DNA from: PALSA-1180 sp964624625
GTDB lineage: Bacteria > Oederibacteriota > Muellerivitia > Muellerivitales > Muellerivitaceae
DNA: 10,968 bases
Assembly (NCBI GenBank): GCA_964624625.1
Contig: CAZUXW010000085.1
Coordinates: 1 to 10,968 of the forward strand
Direction: 5' to 3'
The notes beneath the pieces are model-generated. The model saw only the letters and a program-made list of their open reading frames with translations, was not told the origin of the DNA and ran no database searches. Below, in pieces: positions 1-6,638 of this stretch; the first letter of the stretch is position 1, and every line of letters starts with the position of its first letter. Position numbers and translations under genes: made by a program.

Positions 1-492
1 TTCGCCAAGTTCAAGGACCTGGCGGACAAGAAAAAAAGCGTCTATGACGAGGACATCGAGGCCTTGATTGAGGAGAAAATATTCTCCTCCAGCGAGATCT
101 ACCAAATGACCTACCTTCACACTTCGGCGGGGAATACCACCCTGCCCACGGCCACCTTGAAGCTGAAAAAGGGCGAGGTGGAGACGCAGGAAGCGGCGAC
201 CGGCGACGGACCGGTGGACGCGGTTTTCAACGCCATCGACCGCGCCACGGGGTTCAAGGGCAAGCTGGAAAACTACAGTTTGAAATCCCTGACCCAGGGC
301 CGTGACGCGCAAGGTGAAGTCACTGTGTCCCTTTCGGTGAATGGGGATGAGGTGCACGGCCGGGGAGTTTCCACCGACGTGATCGAGGCTTCGGCTAAGG
401 CCTACTTGAACGGGGTCAACAAGCTTCTTCTTCGGCACGAAAAGAAAAGCGCCAAGGCCGCCTTCAGCGCCATGAAGGGCATTAAACTTTAA
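1..492 (+). CDS. leuA: 2-isopropylmalate synthase, C-terminal part (5' end outside window)
   Basis: This is the 3' end of a leucine-biosynthesis gene, open from the first base of the window, with 163 residues visible before the TAA stop. LeuA condenses acetyl-CoA with 2-oxoisovalerate in the cytoplasm, the first committed step to leucine. The catalytic TIM barrel lies outside the window. What is visible is the end of the linker region and the C-terminal leucine-binding regulatory domain. Its family signatures are GDGPVDAVFNAID, around residues 69-81, and GVSTDVIEASAKAYLNGVNK, around residues 121-140. Presence of the full regulatory domain suggests a feedback-inhibitable enzyme. The closely related citramalate and homocitrate synthases share this domain, so LeuA rests partly on the adjacent leuB. 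An 84-base gap with a heptad-repeat hairpin separates it from leuB. Confidence 0.9.
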   Translation, partial: FAKFKDLADKKKSVYDEDIEALIEEKIFSSSEIYQMTYLHTSAGNTTLPTATLKLKKGEVETQEAATGDGPVDAVFNAIDRATGFKGKLENYSLKSLTQGRDAQGEVTVSLSVNGDEVHGRGVSTDVIEASAKAYLNGVNKLLLRHEKKSAKAAFSAMKGIKL

Positions 493-495
493 AAG

Positions 496-562
496 CAGGT
501 ACCAGGGACAAGGCTCCGGTCTCCAGAAAAAAATCTGGATCCGGCGCCTGGAACCTGAAACC
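496..562. repeat. Heptad-repeat inverted pair in the leuA-leuB gap
   Basis: Two facing arrays of 7-base units lie at 496-526 and 535-562, around an 8-base A-rich centre (527-534). Left units begin at 496, 503, 510 and 517 (first two CAGGTAC and CAGGGAC). Right units begin at 535, 542, 549 and 556 (last two TGGAACC and TGAAACC). The outer arms pair well: 496-506 matches the reverse complement of 547-557 at 10 of 11 positions. The inner ends (CTCCAG, CTGGAT) also pair. There is no T-run downstream, so it is not a classical intrinsic terminator. The leuB Shine-Dalgarno (GGGAG, 567-571) starts just after it. Confidence 0.75.
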
Positions 563-576
563 TTTCGGGAGTTGTC

Positions 577-1647
577 ATGAATTTTAACATTGTGGTTCTC
601 GCGGGGGACGGCATCGGGCCGGAAATCTGCGAGGAATCCAAAAAGGTCCTTGACCGGGTCGGGGAAGTGTTCGGGCATAAGTTCGAATACGAGCCCCAGG
701 ACGCGGGCGGGATCGCCATTGATAAGTTCGACAACCCCCTGCCGGATCATACGCTGGAGGCTTGCCGGAAAGCCCAGGCGGTCTTGAAGGCCCCCATGGG
801 CGGACCCAAGTGGGACAAGATCGAGAATAAGAAGCGTCCGGAAGCGGGTATTCTCGGCCTGCGGAAGGGTTTGGACCTTTACGCCAACCTGCGCCCGGTC
901 AAGCTTTTCGACGCCCTCAAGGATGCCTCCACCCTGAAGCCCGAAATCATCGACGGCGTGGATATGTTGATTGTCCGCGAGCTTATTTCCGGCATTTATT
1001 TCGGCGAGCCAAGGGGCATCCACGGGGAAGGGAAGGACCGGTACGGGGTGAACACCGAAATTTACCGTACCCCCGAGGTGGAGCGCATCGTTTCCTTGGC
1101 TTGCGAGCTGGCCCGTCTGCGGCGCAAGAAGGTTACCAGCGTGGATAAGTTCAACGTCCTGGAATCCTCCCGTCTTTGGCACGATGTGGCGGAAGAGACC
1201 GCCAAAAATTACCCGGACGTGGCTTTCGAGCACCAGATCGTGGATAACGCGGCGATGCAGTTGATTCTCAAGCCGAAATCTTTCGACGTCATGGTCACGA
1301 CCAATATGTTCGGTGATATTCTTTCCGATGAGGCTTCCATGCTGACCGGTTCGCTGGGAATGCTGCCCTCCGCTTCCCTAGGAGGGAAAGTGGGGCTTTT
1401 TGAGCCCTCCCACGGCTCCGCCCCCGATATCGCGGGAACGGGCAAGGCGAATCCCTTGGCCATGATTTTATCGGTGGCCATGATGCTGCAATACAGTTTC
1501 AAACGTCTAAAAGAGGCGGAAGCGGTTGAAAGAGCCGTGAAAAAAGTTTTAGGGGATGGCCTTCGCACAGCCGATCTGGCGAAGAAGGGCGAGAAGGCGG
1601 TTTCCTGCAGGGAAATGGGAGACGCGGTCGTCCGGGAAGTGAAGTAA
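577..1647 (+). CDS. leuB: 3-isopropylmalate dehydrogenase
   Basis: LeuB is a cytoplasmic, NAD-dependent and metal-dependent oxidative decarboxylase that converts 3-isopropylmalate to 2-oxoisocaproate, the third step of leucine synthesis. The protein has 356 residues, the usual length. The N-terminal GDGIGPE motif is at residues 10-16, and LDLYANLRP (99-107) carries the substrate-binding arginine. VRELISGIYFGEPRG (133-147) has the specificity arginine and the catalytic Tyr141. Lys191 lies in SVDKFNVLESSRLW. Metal-binding aspartates are Asp223 (VDNAAMQ), Asp247 and Asp251 (FGDILSDEASM). HGSAPDIAGTGKANP (279-293) is the nucleotide-binding loop and indicates NAD rather than NADP preference. A slight oddity is KAPMGGPKWD (71-80), where the family usually has a GAVGGPKW-like sequence. 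The ATG start follows GGGAG with a 5-base spacer. The next gene begins 6 bases after its stop, suggesting co-transcription. Confidence 0.97.
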   Translation: MNFNIVVLAGDGIGPEICEESKKVLDRVGEVFGHKFEYEPQDAGGIAIDKFDNPLPDHTLEACRKAQAVLKAPMGGPKWDKIENKKRPEAGILGLRKGLDLYANLRPVKLFDALKDASTLKPEIIDGVDMLIVRELISGIYFGEPRGIHGEGKDRYGVNTEIYRTPEVERIVSLACELARLRRKKVTSVDKFNVLESSRLWHDVAEETAKNYPDVAFEHQIVDNAAMQLILKPKSFDVMVTTNMFGDILSDEASMLTGSLGMLPSASLGGKVGLFEPSHGSAPDIAGTGKANPLAMILSVAMMLQYSFKRLKEAEAVERAVKKVLGDGLRTADLAKKGEKAVSCREMGDAVVREVK

Positions 1648-1653
1648 ATTGGG

Positions 1654-2298
1654 ATGGATACACTAAATCATAAACACTCCTGGGTTTTCGCGCTCCTTTT
1701 ATGGTCCGGCGCGGCCCAGGGAAGGACCGCCGATCAGGTCCCCTCAGTCCTCAACAGCCCCGCGCCGACGGCCTCCTCAACCCCCCTTGGGACCCCCACG
1801 ATGACCTTCACCAGCACTCTTTCATCCACCCCGACTTCCACCCCGACTCAAACCCAAACACCCACGATCACCTCAACCGGCACCCTACAACCGACTTCCA
1901 CGCCTACCTGCTCCCCGACCTCGACGCCGACCATTTCCCCAACCCCGACCCTCACGGTAACCTTTACCCCCACCTATACCTCCACGCCAGGCGTCTTTAA
2001 GTTTTCCGTTTCCCCCAAGCCGGACGCCCAAGGCAAAGTCAATTTTTCATGGGGAACCACGATCCCGGCGGACGAGGCTTACCTCAAAATTTATACCAGC
2101 GGATTTCGGATGGTCCGGGAATTCAACTTTAACCGGGATGAAAATACCGATTACTTAACCGCCGGATCCCATGATTTCACCTGGGACGGGAAAGACGATA
2201 ATCAAAAGTCCCTCCCGCCCGCGACCTATCTTTGTTTTATTGACGTCAATGTCGGCAAAAAGAAATATGAGGCCAGCGGCAAGACCGAAATCCCATAA
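1654..2298 (+). CDS. Secreted protein with Thr/Pro/Ser linker and FlgD-like Ig domain, function unknown
   Basis: A 214-residue protein of unknown function. Residues 1-23 look like a signal peptide, with a short polar start followed by a hydrophobic stretch (WVFALLLWSGAA), so it is probably exported. Residues about 36-113 are low-complexity and dominated by TPT/STPT units, resembling an extended, possibly O-glycosylated cell-surface linker. Residues about 114-212 resemble FlgD-like or CHU_C-type immunoglobulin-fold domains of large secreted proteins: KIYTSGFRMVREF, then HDFTWDGKDDNQKSLPPATY with the typical W-DG-D-G...P.G.Y pattern, although Lys and Ala replace the usual Gly residues. Such domains often sit at the C-terminus of secreted proteins, where they may aid surface sorting. 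Here nearly nothing else is present, so it may be a small surface protein or a remnant of a larger one. The start is 6 bases after leuB; no strong Shine-Dalgarno is visible, so translational coupling is likely. Confidence 0.75.
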   Translation: MDTLNHKHSWVFALLLWSGAAQGRTADQVPSVLNSPAPTASSTPLGTPTMTFTSTLSSTPTSTPTQTQTPTITSTGTLQPTSTPTCSPTSTPTISPTPTLTVTFTPTYTSTPGVFKFSVSPKPDAQGKVNFSWGTTIPADEAYLKIYTSGFRMVREFNFNRDENTDYLTAGSHDFTWDGKDDNQKSLPPATYLCFIDVNVGKKKYEASGKTEIP

Positions 2299-2318
2299 CC
2301 TTTAAAACCCAAATTTAT

Positions 2319-2408
2319 CCACGAAGGCCACAATAGCACGAAGCAAAGCATTGGGATTTTAGCGAAAACAAAAGATTTTACTTCGTGATCTTGGCGACCT
2401 TCGGGGTG
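2319..2408. repeat. 9-base-period inverted array upstream of asd
   Basis: The left arm (2319-2343) has CACGAAG at 2320 and 2337 with a degenerate CACAATAG copy at 2329. The right arm (2381-2408) has CTTCGTG at 2381, then degenerate CTT-starting units at 2390 and 2399, an exact 9-base step. CACGAAG is the exact reverse complement of CTTCGTG, so the arms face each other across a 37-base non-repetitive centre (2344-2380). It has the same architecture as the heptad elements in this window, but with a longer unit and loop. The candidate asd promoter begins 18 bases downstream. The rest of the 191-base gap holds no gene. Confidence 0.65.
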
Positions 2409-2426
2409 AGAGATGCCTTTGAAGCA

Positions 2427-2454
2427 TTGAAACTCATTCCAAATATGCTATCCT
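2427..2454 (+). promoter_or_regulatory. Candidate sigma-70-like promoter for asd
   Basis: TTGAAA at 2427-2432 (5 of 6 matches to TTGACA) is followed after 16 bases by TATCCT at 2449-2454 (4 of 6 matches to TATAAT). A TG dinucleotide at 2446-2447 is placed as in an extended -10 element. Transcription would start near 2461, giving a leader of about 30 bases to the asd ATG. It lies outside the upstream repeat. This is pattern matching only; the organism's promoter consensus is unknown. Confidence 0.4.
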
Positions 2455-2489
2455 TTCTGTTCTCTTAACCAATTTTTCAAGGAATTTCC

Positions 2490-3569
2490 ATGAAAAAGAA
2501 AAAAGTCGCCGTCATTGGAGCCACCGGAGTGGCGGGCCAGCAGTTCCTGGCGTCCCTCTCGGGCCATCCCTATTTCGAGGTCACGGCCCTCGCCGCTTCC
2601 GAGCGGTCCGCGGGAAAAATATTTAAGGACGCGATCACCGACGCCCATGGGGCCTTCCGCTGGTATTGCCAAGAGCCCTTGGATCCGGCTTACGCCAAGA
2701 TCCAAGTGGAGGACGCCGCCAAACTGGACGCCACCAAAGTTGATTTGATCTTCACCGCGGTTGAATCGGACGCGGCCAAGGATTTGGAGCCGCGCTACGC
2801 GAAAACCACGCCGGTGGTTTCCACGGCCTCGGCGTTCCGCTATGAGGCTGATGTTCCCATCTTCATTCCCGGGGTGAACCTGGACCACGATAAACTCATC
2901 GCGGTTCAAAAAAAGAACCGCGGCTGGAAGGGGTTTGTGACGCCCGTCCCCAATTGCACCACGATGGGATTGGCCATGACCTTGAAACCGATTCATGAGG
3001 CTTTCGGGGTCCTGCAGGTCATCATGACCTCCATGCAGGCCTGCTCGGGAGCGGGCCGCTCCCCCGGGGTGATCGGACTGGATATCATCGATAACGTGGT
3101 TCCTTATATTCCCAAGGAAGAAGAAAAGGTCGAGAAGGAGACCCAAAAAATCCTCGGCTCCATCGTGGGGGAAACTGTGGCCCCGGCTCCCTTCCCGGTA
3201 TCGGCCACCTGTACCAGGGTTCCCGTGTTGGAAGGCCATACCGAAGCTATTTATGTCTCGATGAAAAAACACGCTACGGTCGACGATATCAAAAAGGTAC
3301 TGAGGGATTTCGGAAAGGATTTCGTGGCCCTGAAATTCCCGACCTGCCCCTCGCGTTTAATCGATGTGACCGAGGATCCCTTCCGGCCCCAGCCCCGGCT
3401 GGACCGCGACCGCGAGGGCGGGATGTTGACTTCCGTGGGGCGCGTCCGCGCCGACCACGCTTTGCCGAACGGTATTAAGTATGTGCTGGTTTCCCATAAT
3501 ACCAAGATGGGCGCCGCCAAAGGCGGCATGCTGGTCGCTGAGTATTTGGTGCATCAAGGCCACATCTAG
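2490..3569 (+). CDS. asd: Aspartate-semialdehyde dehydrogenase (archaeal/fungal-type subfamily)
   Basis: Asd reduces aspartyl-4-phosphate with NADPH to aspartate semialdehyde, the branch point to lysine/diaminopimelate, threonine and methionine. The 359-residue protein begins with a Rossmann nucleotide-binding motif (VAVIGATGVAGQ, residues 6-17). The catalytic cysteine is Cys156 in VPNCTTMG. The region MTSMQACSGAGRSPG (179-193) follows, and His250 in RVPVLEGHTEA is the likely acid-base residue. The sequence pattern fits the archaeal/yeast subfamily rather than the enterobacterial Asd; bacteria outside Proteobacteria often carry this type. The start ATG follows AAGGAA (2479-2484) with a 5-base spacer. 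Association with leu genes is common in bacterial genomes. An overlapping antisense open frame of 274 codons (2448-3272) is a shadow of this gene. Confidence 0.95.
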   Translation: MKKKKVAVIGATGVAGQQFLASLSGHPYFEVTALAASERSAGKIFKDAITDAHGAFRWYCQEPLDPAYAKIQVEDAAKLDATKVDLIFTAVESDAAKDLEPRYAKTTPVVSTASAFRYEADVPIFIPGVNLDHDKLIAVQKKNRGWKGFVTPVPNCTTMGLAMTLKPIHEAFGVLQVIMTSMQACSGAGRSPGVIGLDIIDNVVPYIPKEEEKVEKETQKILGSIVGETVAPAPFPVSATCTRVPVLEGHTEAIYVSMKKHATVDDIKKVLRDFGKDFVALKFPTCPSRLIDVTEDPFRPQPRLDRDREGGMLTSVGRVRADHALPNGIKYVLVSHNTKMGAAKGGMLVAEYLVHQGHI

Positions 3570-3572
3570 CAA

Positions 3573-3645
3573 CAGTCGACGGTCGACAGCTCACGGTTGG
3601 CAGTAAAGATTTAACTGCCGACTGTCGACTGCGAACTGCCGACTG
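3573..3645. repeat. Heptad-repeat inverted pair in the asd-tpx gap (clearest copy)
   Basis: The right arm (3614-3645) consists of four consecutive 7-base units of consensus ACTGYCG plus a terminal ACTG; units begin at 3614, 3621, 3628 and 3635. The left arm (3573-3604) is also 32 bases and keeps a 7-base step, with units such as CAGTCGA and CGGTCGA that are cyclic forms of the complement CGRCAGT. Arm against reverse-complemented arm agrees at about 22 of 32 positions, best at the outer and inner ends. The 9-base centre is AAAGATTTA. The element occupies most of the 93-base gap, from 3 bases after the asd stop to just before the tpx Shine-Dalgarno (AAGGAGG, 3652-3658). Confidence 0.85.
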
Positions 3646-3662
3646 ATTTTCAAGGAGGAATT

Positions 3663-4175
3663 ATGCAAGAGCGCAAGGGAGTACAAACGTTTAAGGGCGG
3701 TCCTTTGACTTTATTGGGGCCTGAAATCAAGGTGGGAGACACGGCACCCAATTTCAAGGTGTTGACCGGGAGCCTCCAGGAAAAGACCCTCGCGGACTAC
3801 AAGGGCAAGACCCTGATCTTGTCCGTGGCGCCCTCCTTGGACACGGGCGTCTGCGCCGAGCAGACCCGCCGTTTCAACAAGGAAGCCGCCAGCCTGCCGG
3901 AAGGCGTTGAAGTCCTCACCATTTCCGCCGACCTGCCTTTCGCCCAAGGCCGCTTTTGCACGGCGGAAAACATTAAAATCGCCACCCTCTCGGACCACCG
4001 GGAAATGTCCTTTGGCGACGCCTATGGAACCCATATTAAGGAGCTGCGCCTGGAAGCCAGGTCGCTCTTTGTGGTGGGTAAGGATGGTAAAATCAAGCAC
4101 GTCGAGTACGTGAAGGAAATGACGACCCATCCGGATTATGACAAGGCTCTGCAGGTCGCCAAGGCGAACGCCTAA
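3663..4175 (+). CDS. tpx: Thiol peroxidase, atypical 2-Cys peroxiredoxin
   Basis: Tpx reduces hydrogen peroxide and, preferentially, organic hydroperoxides using thioredoxin. At 170 residues it has the family's usual length. GDTAPNF (25-31) opens the peroxiredoxin fold. SLDTGVC (58-64) contains the peroxidatic cysteine Cys64 with the conserved Thr61 three residues before it. Cys99 in GRFCTAENI is the resolving cysteine, giving the Tpx-typical spacing of 35 residues for an intramolecular disulfide. SLFVVGKDGKI is the conserved late strand. The start ATG lies 4 bases after a near-perfect Shine-Dalgarno AAGGAGG, the strongest in the window, consistent with high expression. Both flanks carry repeat hairpins, so it may be its own transcription unit. 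It has no evident metabolic link to its neighbours. Confidence 0.96.
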   Translation: MQERKGVQTFKGGPLTLLGPEIKVGDTAPNFKVLTGSLQEKTLADYKGKTLILSVAPSLDTGVCAEQTRRFNKEAASLPEGVEVLTISADLPFAQGRFCTAENIKIATLSDHREMSFGDAYGTHIKELRLEARSLFVVGKDGKIKHVEYVKEMTTHPDYDKALQVAKANA

Positions 4176-4180
4176 AAACT

Positions 4181-4244
4181 CAGCCTCAGTCCTCAGCTAT
4201 TAGCTGTCAGCCTTTTTGACAGCTATAGGCTGAAGCCTGAAATC
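4181..4244. repeat. Heptad-repeat inverted pair in the tpx-DUF2723 gap
   Basis: Left-arm CAG/TAG cores fall at 4181, 4187, 4194, 4201 and 4208, steps of 6, 7, 7 and 7. The right arm has four exact 7-base units from 4217 (third unit TGAAGCC). The inner stem is perfect: TAGCTGTCA (4201-4209) pairs with TGACAGCTA (4217-4225) around a 7-base loop. Over 24 bases (4186-4209 against 4217-4240) 19 positions pair. It lies 5 bases after the tpx stop and could act as a transcript-end hairpin, but no T-run follows the stem; the TTTTT is in the loop. Confidence 0.8.
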
Positions 4245-4265
4245 GATATTGAAGGAAACCTTTTT

Positions 4266-6626
4266 ATGATTCCCGCGTTTCTTTTTTTCATCACCCTCTT
4301 TTTCTACCTGCGCACCCATTGCGCCAGTTTCAATATTAACGACTCGGGCGAAACCATCATGGTTTGCGACCTGCTCACCATCAGCCATTCCCCCGGATAT
4401 CCCCTGCATACCCTTTGGGGAAGGGTGAGCTGCCTTCTGCCCCTAGGCCAGCCCATGATGCGCCTGACCTTCAATTCCATGGTCACAGGTACCTTCGCGG
4501 TCGTGGTCATTTACTGGGTGCTCAAGATGCTGTTCAGGGGCATTTTCGACCCGGCCGAGCCGGCGGAGATTGTTCCCGAGGACCAAAAACCAGGACCCTG
4601 GATTTGGGAAATTCCGGCCCTCTTCGGTGCCTTGACCTTCGCTTTTTCCTACCAGCAATGGTTCCAAGCCTGCGGGGCCAAGGGCGGCATCTACACCCTC
4701 AATACCCTCCTTTCAGCCTGCATGCTTTTTCTTTTCTTCAAAATGCGGGAAAACGGATGGTTCATCAAGTCGTTCCTCCTGATGGGGTTTCTCTACGGGT
4801 TGAGCCTGGCCCACCATTGGCCCAACCAGATCGTCATGGCGCCGGCTTATCTTTGGTTCTTTTTGGCCAGCCAAAAAAGGGTGGCCTTGTCCTCCTTTTT
4901 GAGGAACCTGGTCCGGCTAAGGCCGTTTGACTTATGGGAAAATTTTAGGAACGTGATTTCGGCTTTCGGTGTTTTAAACCTCATCCGCTGCCTCAATTGC
5001 ATGATCCTCTCCGTGTCCATCTACGCCTATCTTCCCATCCGGGCGACGCAGGGACCCCTCATTAATTGGTGGAATCCCCAGACGCTCGGCCGCCTGGTGG
5101 GAACCGTCCTTCGCGAGGGCTACAAGGGAGTGGGGGATGTCCGTTCCTGGACGACCATCGTGAGGAACCTCAAGCGCTTTTGGTTTCATGCCCATAACCA
5201 ATTCGGGGATGTCTTTACCTTTGTCCTGGCCGCGATGGCGGTTTGGGGTTTCCTGTGGCTTTGGAAGAAGAAGCAATGGCCGACCGCCATGGGCATCTTC
5301 TTTTTCGGAAGCGGCGTCTTCATGGGGGTCCTGCTTTTCAACAATCCCCTGGAAGGCTACCAATGGACCCTGGATAACTTCTTCACGCCCGTATTCCTCA
5401 TGATGTGCATTTTCGCCGCCGCGGGGATCGCGGGGCTTTGCGAGTGGGTCGCCAGGGAATGGCCCTTTCACATGGTACCCCTCTACACCAGCGCCTTTTG
5501 CCTGAGTTTCGCCCTTATGCCCTTGCTGCTGAACTACCAGGCGAACGATCAAAGCCGCTACGTCAGTTCCTACGATGAGGGCGTGAATATGCTCAAAACC
5601 GTCAATGACGACGCGGTCATCCTCTGCAACGGGGACATCGATATTCTTCCCCTTTGGTACCTTCAATTCGTCGAGGGCAAGCGCCCCAAGGTCGTCAGCT
5701 TCACGATGCAGTTGATCCCCTATGACTGGTACCGGGACCCCCTTTTCGCCCGGTGGCCCTTTCTCAAGGTTCCGGTGGGGCAGGACATCCGCCCGGAAAC
5801 GGTCGTGCAAAACATGATCGAGACCCACGCCAACGACCGGTCCTTTTATTTCACCAACATCTTCACCGCTCCCTGGATGAGGGATAAAAACCCCTCCCTT
5901 CCCGAGGGATTCCTCTGGCGGATGATCAAGACCAAAAACCTGGATTTTGATTTCACTTCCGCGCGGTTGAACACCTATTGGGACACCTACCGTTTACGGT
6001 ACATGGACGAGCCGGACCGGGGCTATTGGGATGAATACACCGATGTGATGAAGGATTCCTACGGCATCGGCCATGACTTCTCCGGTTATTTCGCGCTCAT
6101 GAACAAGATGCCGGATATCGCCCGTTGGAGTTTTACCAACGCCCTGAAGTACCGCCAGCCCCAAACCCTGCCCCGCATTTACATGATGTTGGCCGAGTCA
6201 TACCTGACCCTGGGAGACCCGGTCGGCGCCATCAATAACTACCAGGAAACGATCCGCCGGGAACCTGGCAACGCCTACGCTTACGCCAAGATCGGCGACG
6301 CCTTCTTCGACTCGAAGGATTACCAGGACGCCGAATCCAGCTACCGCACTTCCTTGGGCATCAATCCCCAGCAGACCGAGGCTTCCAACGGGCTTCTCGT
6401 CCTGACCAACCCTGCCGAAGGCGTCCAGCGGTTTGAGGAGGCCCTGAAAAAAGAGGCGAAAAACTCGAACCAGATTCCCTATTTGTACGGAAAAGTGGGG
6501 GACGCCAATTTAATCCTGAAAAAATACGCCGCCGCGAAGAAGGCCTATGAGCAGGCCTTGGCCCTCAACTCCTGCCAGCCGGAAGCGGTGAACGGCCTCC
6601 GGGTTTTGAGGGAAGGCCATTACTAA
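4266..6626 (+). CDS. DUF2723 multi-pass membrane protein with C-terminal TPR repeats, putative GT-C glycosyltransferase
   Basis: A 786-residue integral membrane protein. The N-terminal third matches the DUF2723 signature. A first membrane helix (about 3-18) is followed by an extracytoplasmic loop with NINDSGE (24-30), whose acidic residues resemble the catalytic aspartate loop of GT-C enzymes, and then SHSPGYPLHTLWGR (40-53). Roughly ten further hydrophobic segments run to residue 424 (about 72-90, 115-130, 142-158, 166-182, 188-201, 232-257, 314-333, 340-358, 372-391, 403-423). Residues 425-630 are soluble and presumably extracytoplasmic. Three TPR-like repeats follow at about 635-668, 669-702 and 737-770. 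The human DUF2723 protein TMEM260 is an O-mannosyltransferase, so protein glycosylation is the best hypothesis, with lipid-linked sugar as donor; this is unproven here. The ATG follows AAGGAAA (4252-4258). truA starts 12 bases after the stop, suggesting read-through transcription. Confidence 0.85.
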   Translation: MIPAFLFFITLFFYLRTHCASFNINDSGETIMVCDLLTISHSPGYPLHTLWGRVSCLLPLGQPMMRLTFNSMVTGTFAVVVIYWVLKMLFRGIFDPAEPAEIVPEDQKPGPWIWEIPALFGALTFAFSYQQWFQACGAKGGIYTLNTLLSACMLFLFFKMRENGWFIKSFLLMGFLYGLSLAHHWPNQIVMAPAYLWFFLASQKRVALSSFLRNLVRLRPFDLWENFRNVISAFGVLNLIRCLNCMILSVSIYAYLPIRATQGPLINWWNPQTLGRLVGTVLREGYKGVGDVRSWTTIVRNLKRFWFHAHNQFGDVFTFVLAAMAVWGFLWLWKKKQWPTAMGIFFFGSGVFMGVLLFNNPLEGYQWTLDNFFTPVFLMMCIFAAAGIAGLCEWVAREWPFHMVPLYTSAFCLSFALMPLLLNYQANDQSRYVSSYDEGVNMLKTVNDDAVILCNGDIDILPLWYLQFVEGKRPKVVSFTMQLIPYDWYRDPLFARWPFLKVPVGQDIRPETVVQNMIETHANDRSFYFTNIFTAPWMRDKNPSLPEGFLWRMIKTKNLDFDFTSARLNTYWDTYRLRYMDEPDRGYWDEYTDVMKDSYGIGHDFSGYFALMNKMPDIARWSFTNALKYRQPQTLPRIYMMLAESYLTLGDPVGAINNYQETIRREPGNAYAYAKIGDAFFDSKDYQDAESSYRTSLGINPQQTEASNGLLVLTNPAEGVQRFEEALKKEAKNSNQIPYLYGKVGDANLILKKYAAAKKAYEQALALNSCQPEAVNGLRVLREGHY

Positions 6627-6638
6627 GGCCAGGTTCCA

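Noticed and set aside
496..562. Leucine attenuator or T-box upstream of leuB
   Set aside because: There is no leader peptide with leucine codons, no T-box sequence and no terminator T-run; the structure is a short-period repeat.
1701..2000. Open frame of 99 codons rich in His, Pro and Asp overlapping the secreted protein
   Set aside because: It is the shifted-frame reading of the repetitive TPT-coding DNA. The other frame has a signal peptide and a recognisable C-terminal domain and continues beyond the repeat.
2448..3272. Minus-strand open frame of 274 codons
   Set aside because: It lies opposite the well-supported asd gene, has no recognisable motif and reflects the codon bias of asd.
3573..3645. 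CRISPR array
   Set aside because: Units are 7 bases long, degenerate and contiguous, with no 28-36-base repeats or spacers and no cas genes.
4201..4225. Rho-independent terminator after tpx
   Set aside because: The stem is perfect but no T-run follows it on the plus strand; it is listed as a repeat hairpin instead.
4216..4243. TTGACA at 4216-4221 with TGAAAT at 4238-4243 as a promoter for the DUF2723 gene
   Set aside because: The -35 is perfect but the -10 matches only 4 of 6, and the -35 lies inside the perfect hairpin stem, so the match can be a by-product of the repeat.
4974..5828. Minus-strand open frame of 284 codons
   Set aside because: It is antisense to the DUF2723 membrane protein, with low-complexity His/Asp/Gly-rich composition typical of a shadow frame.
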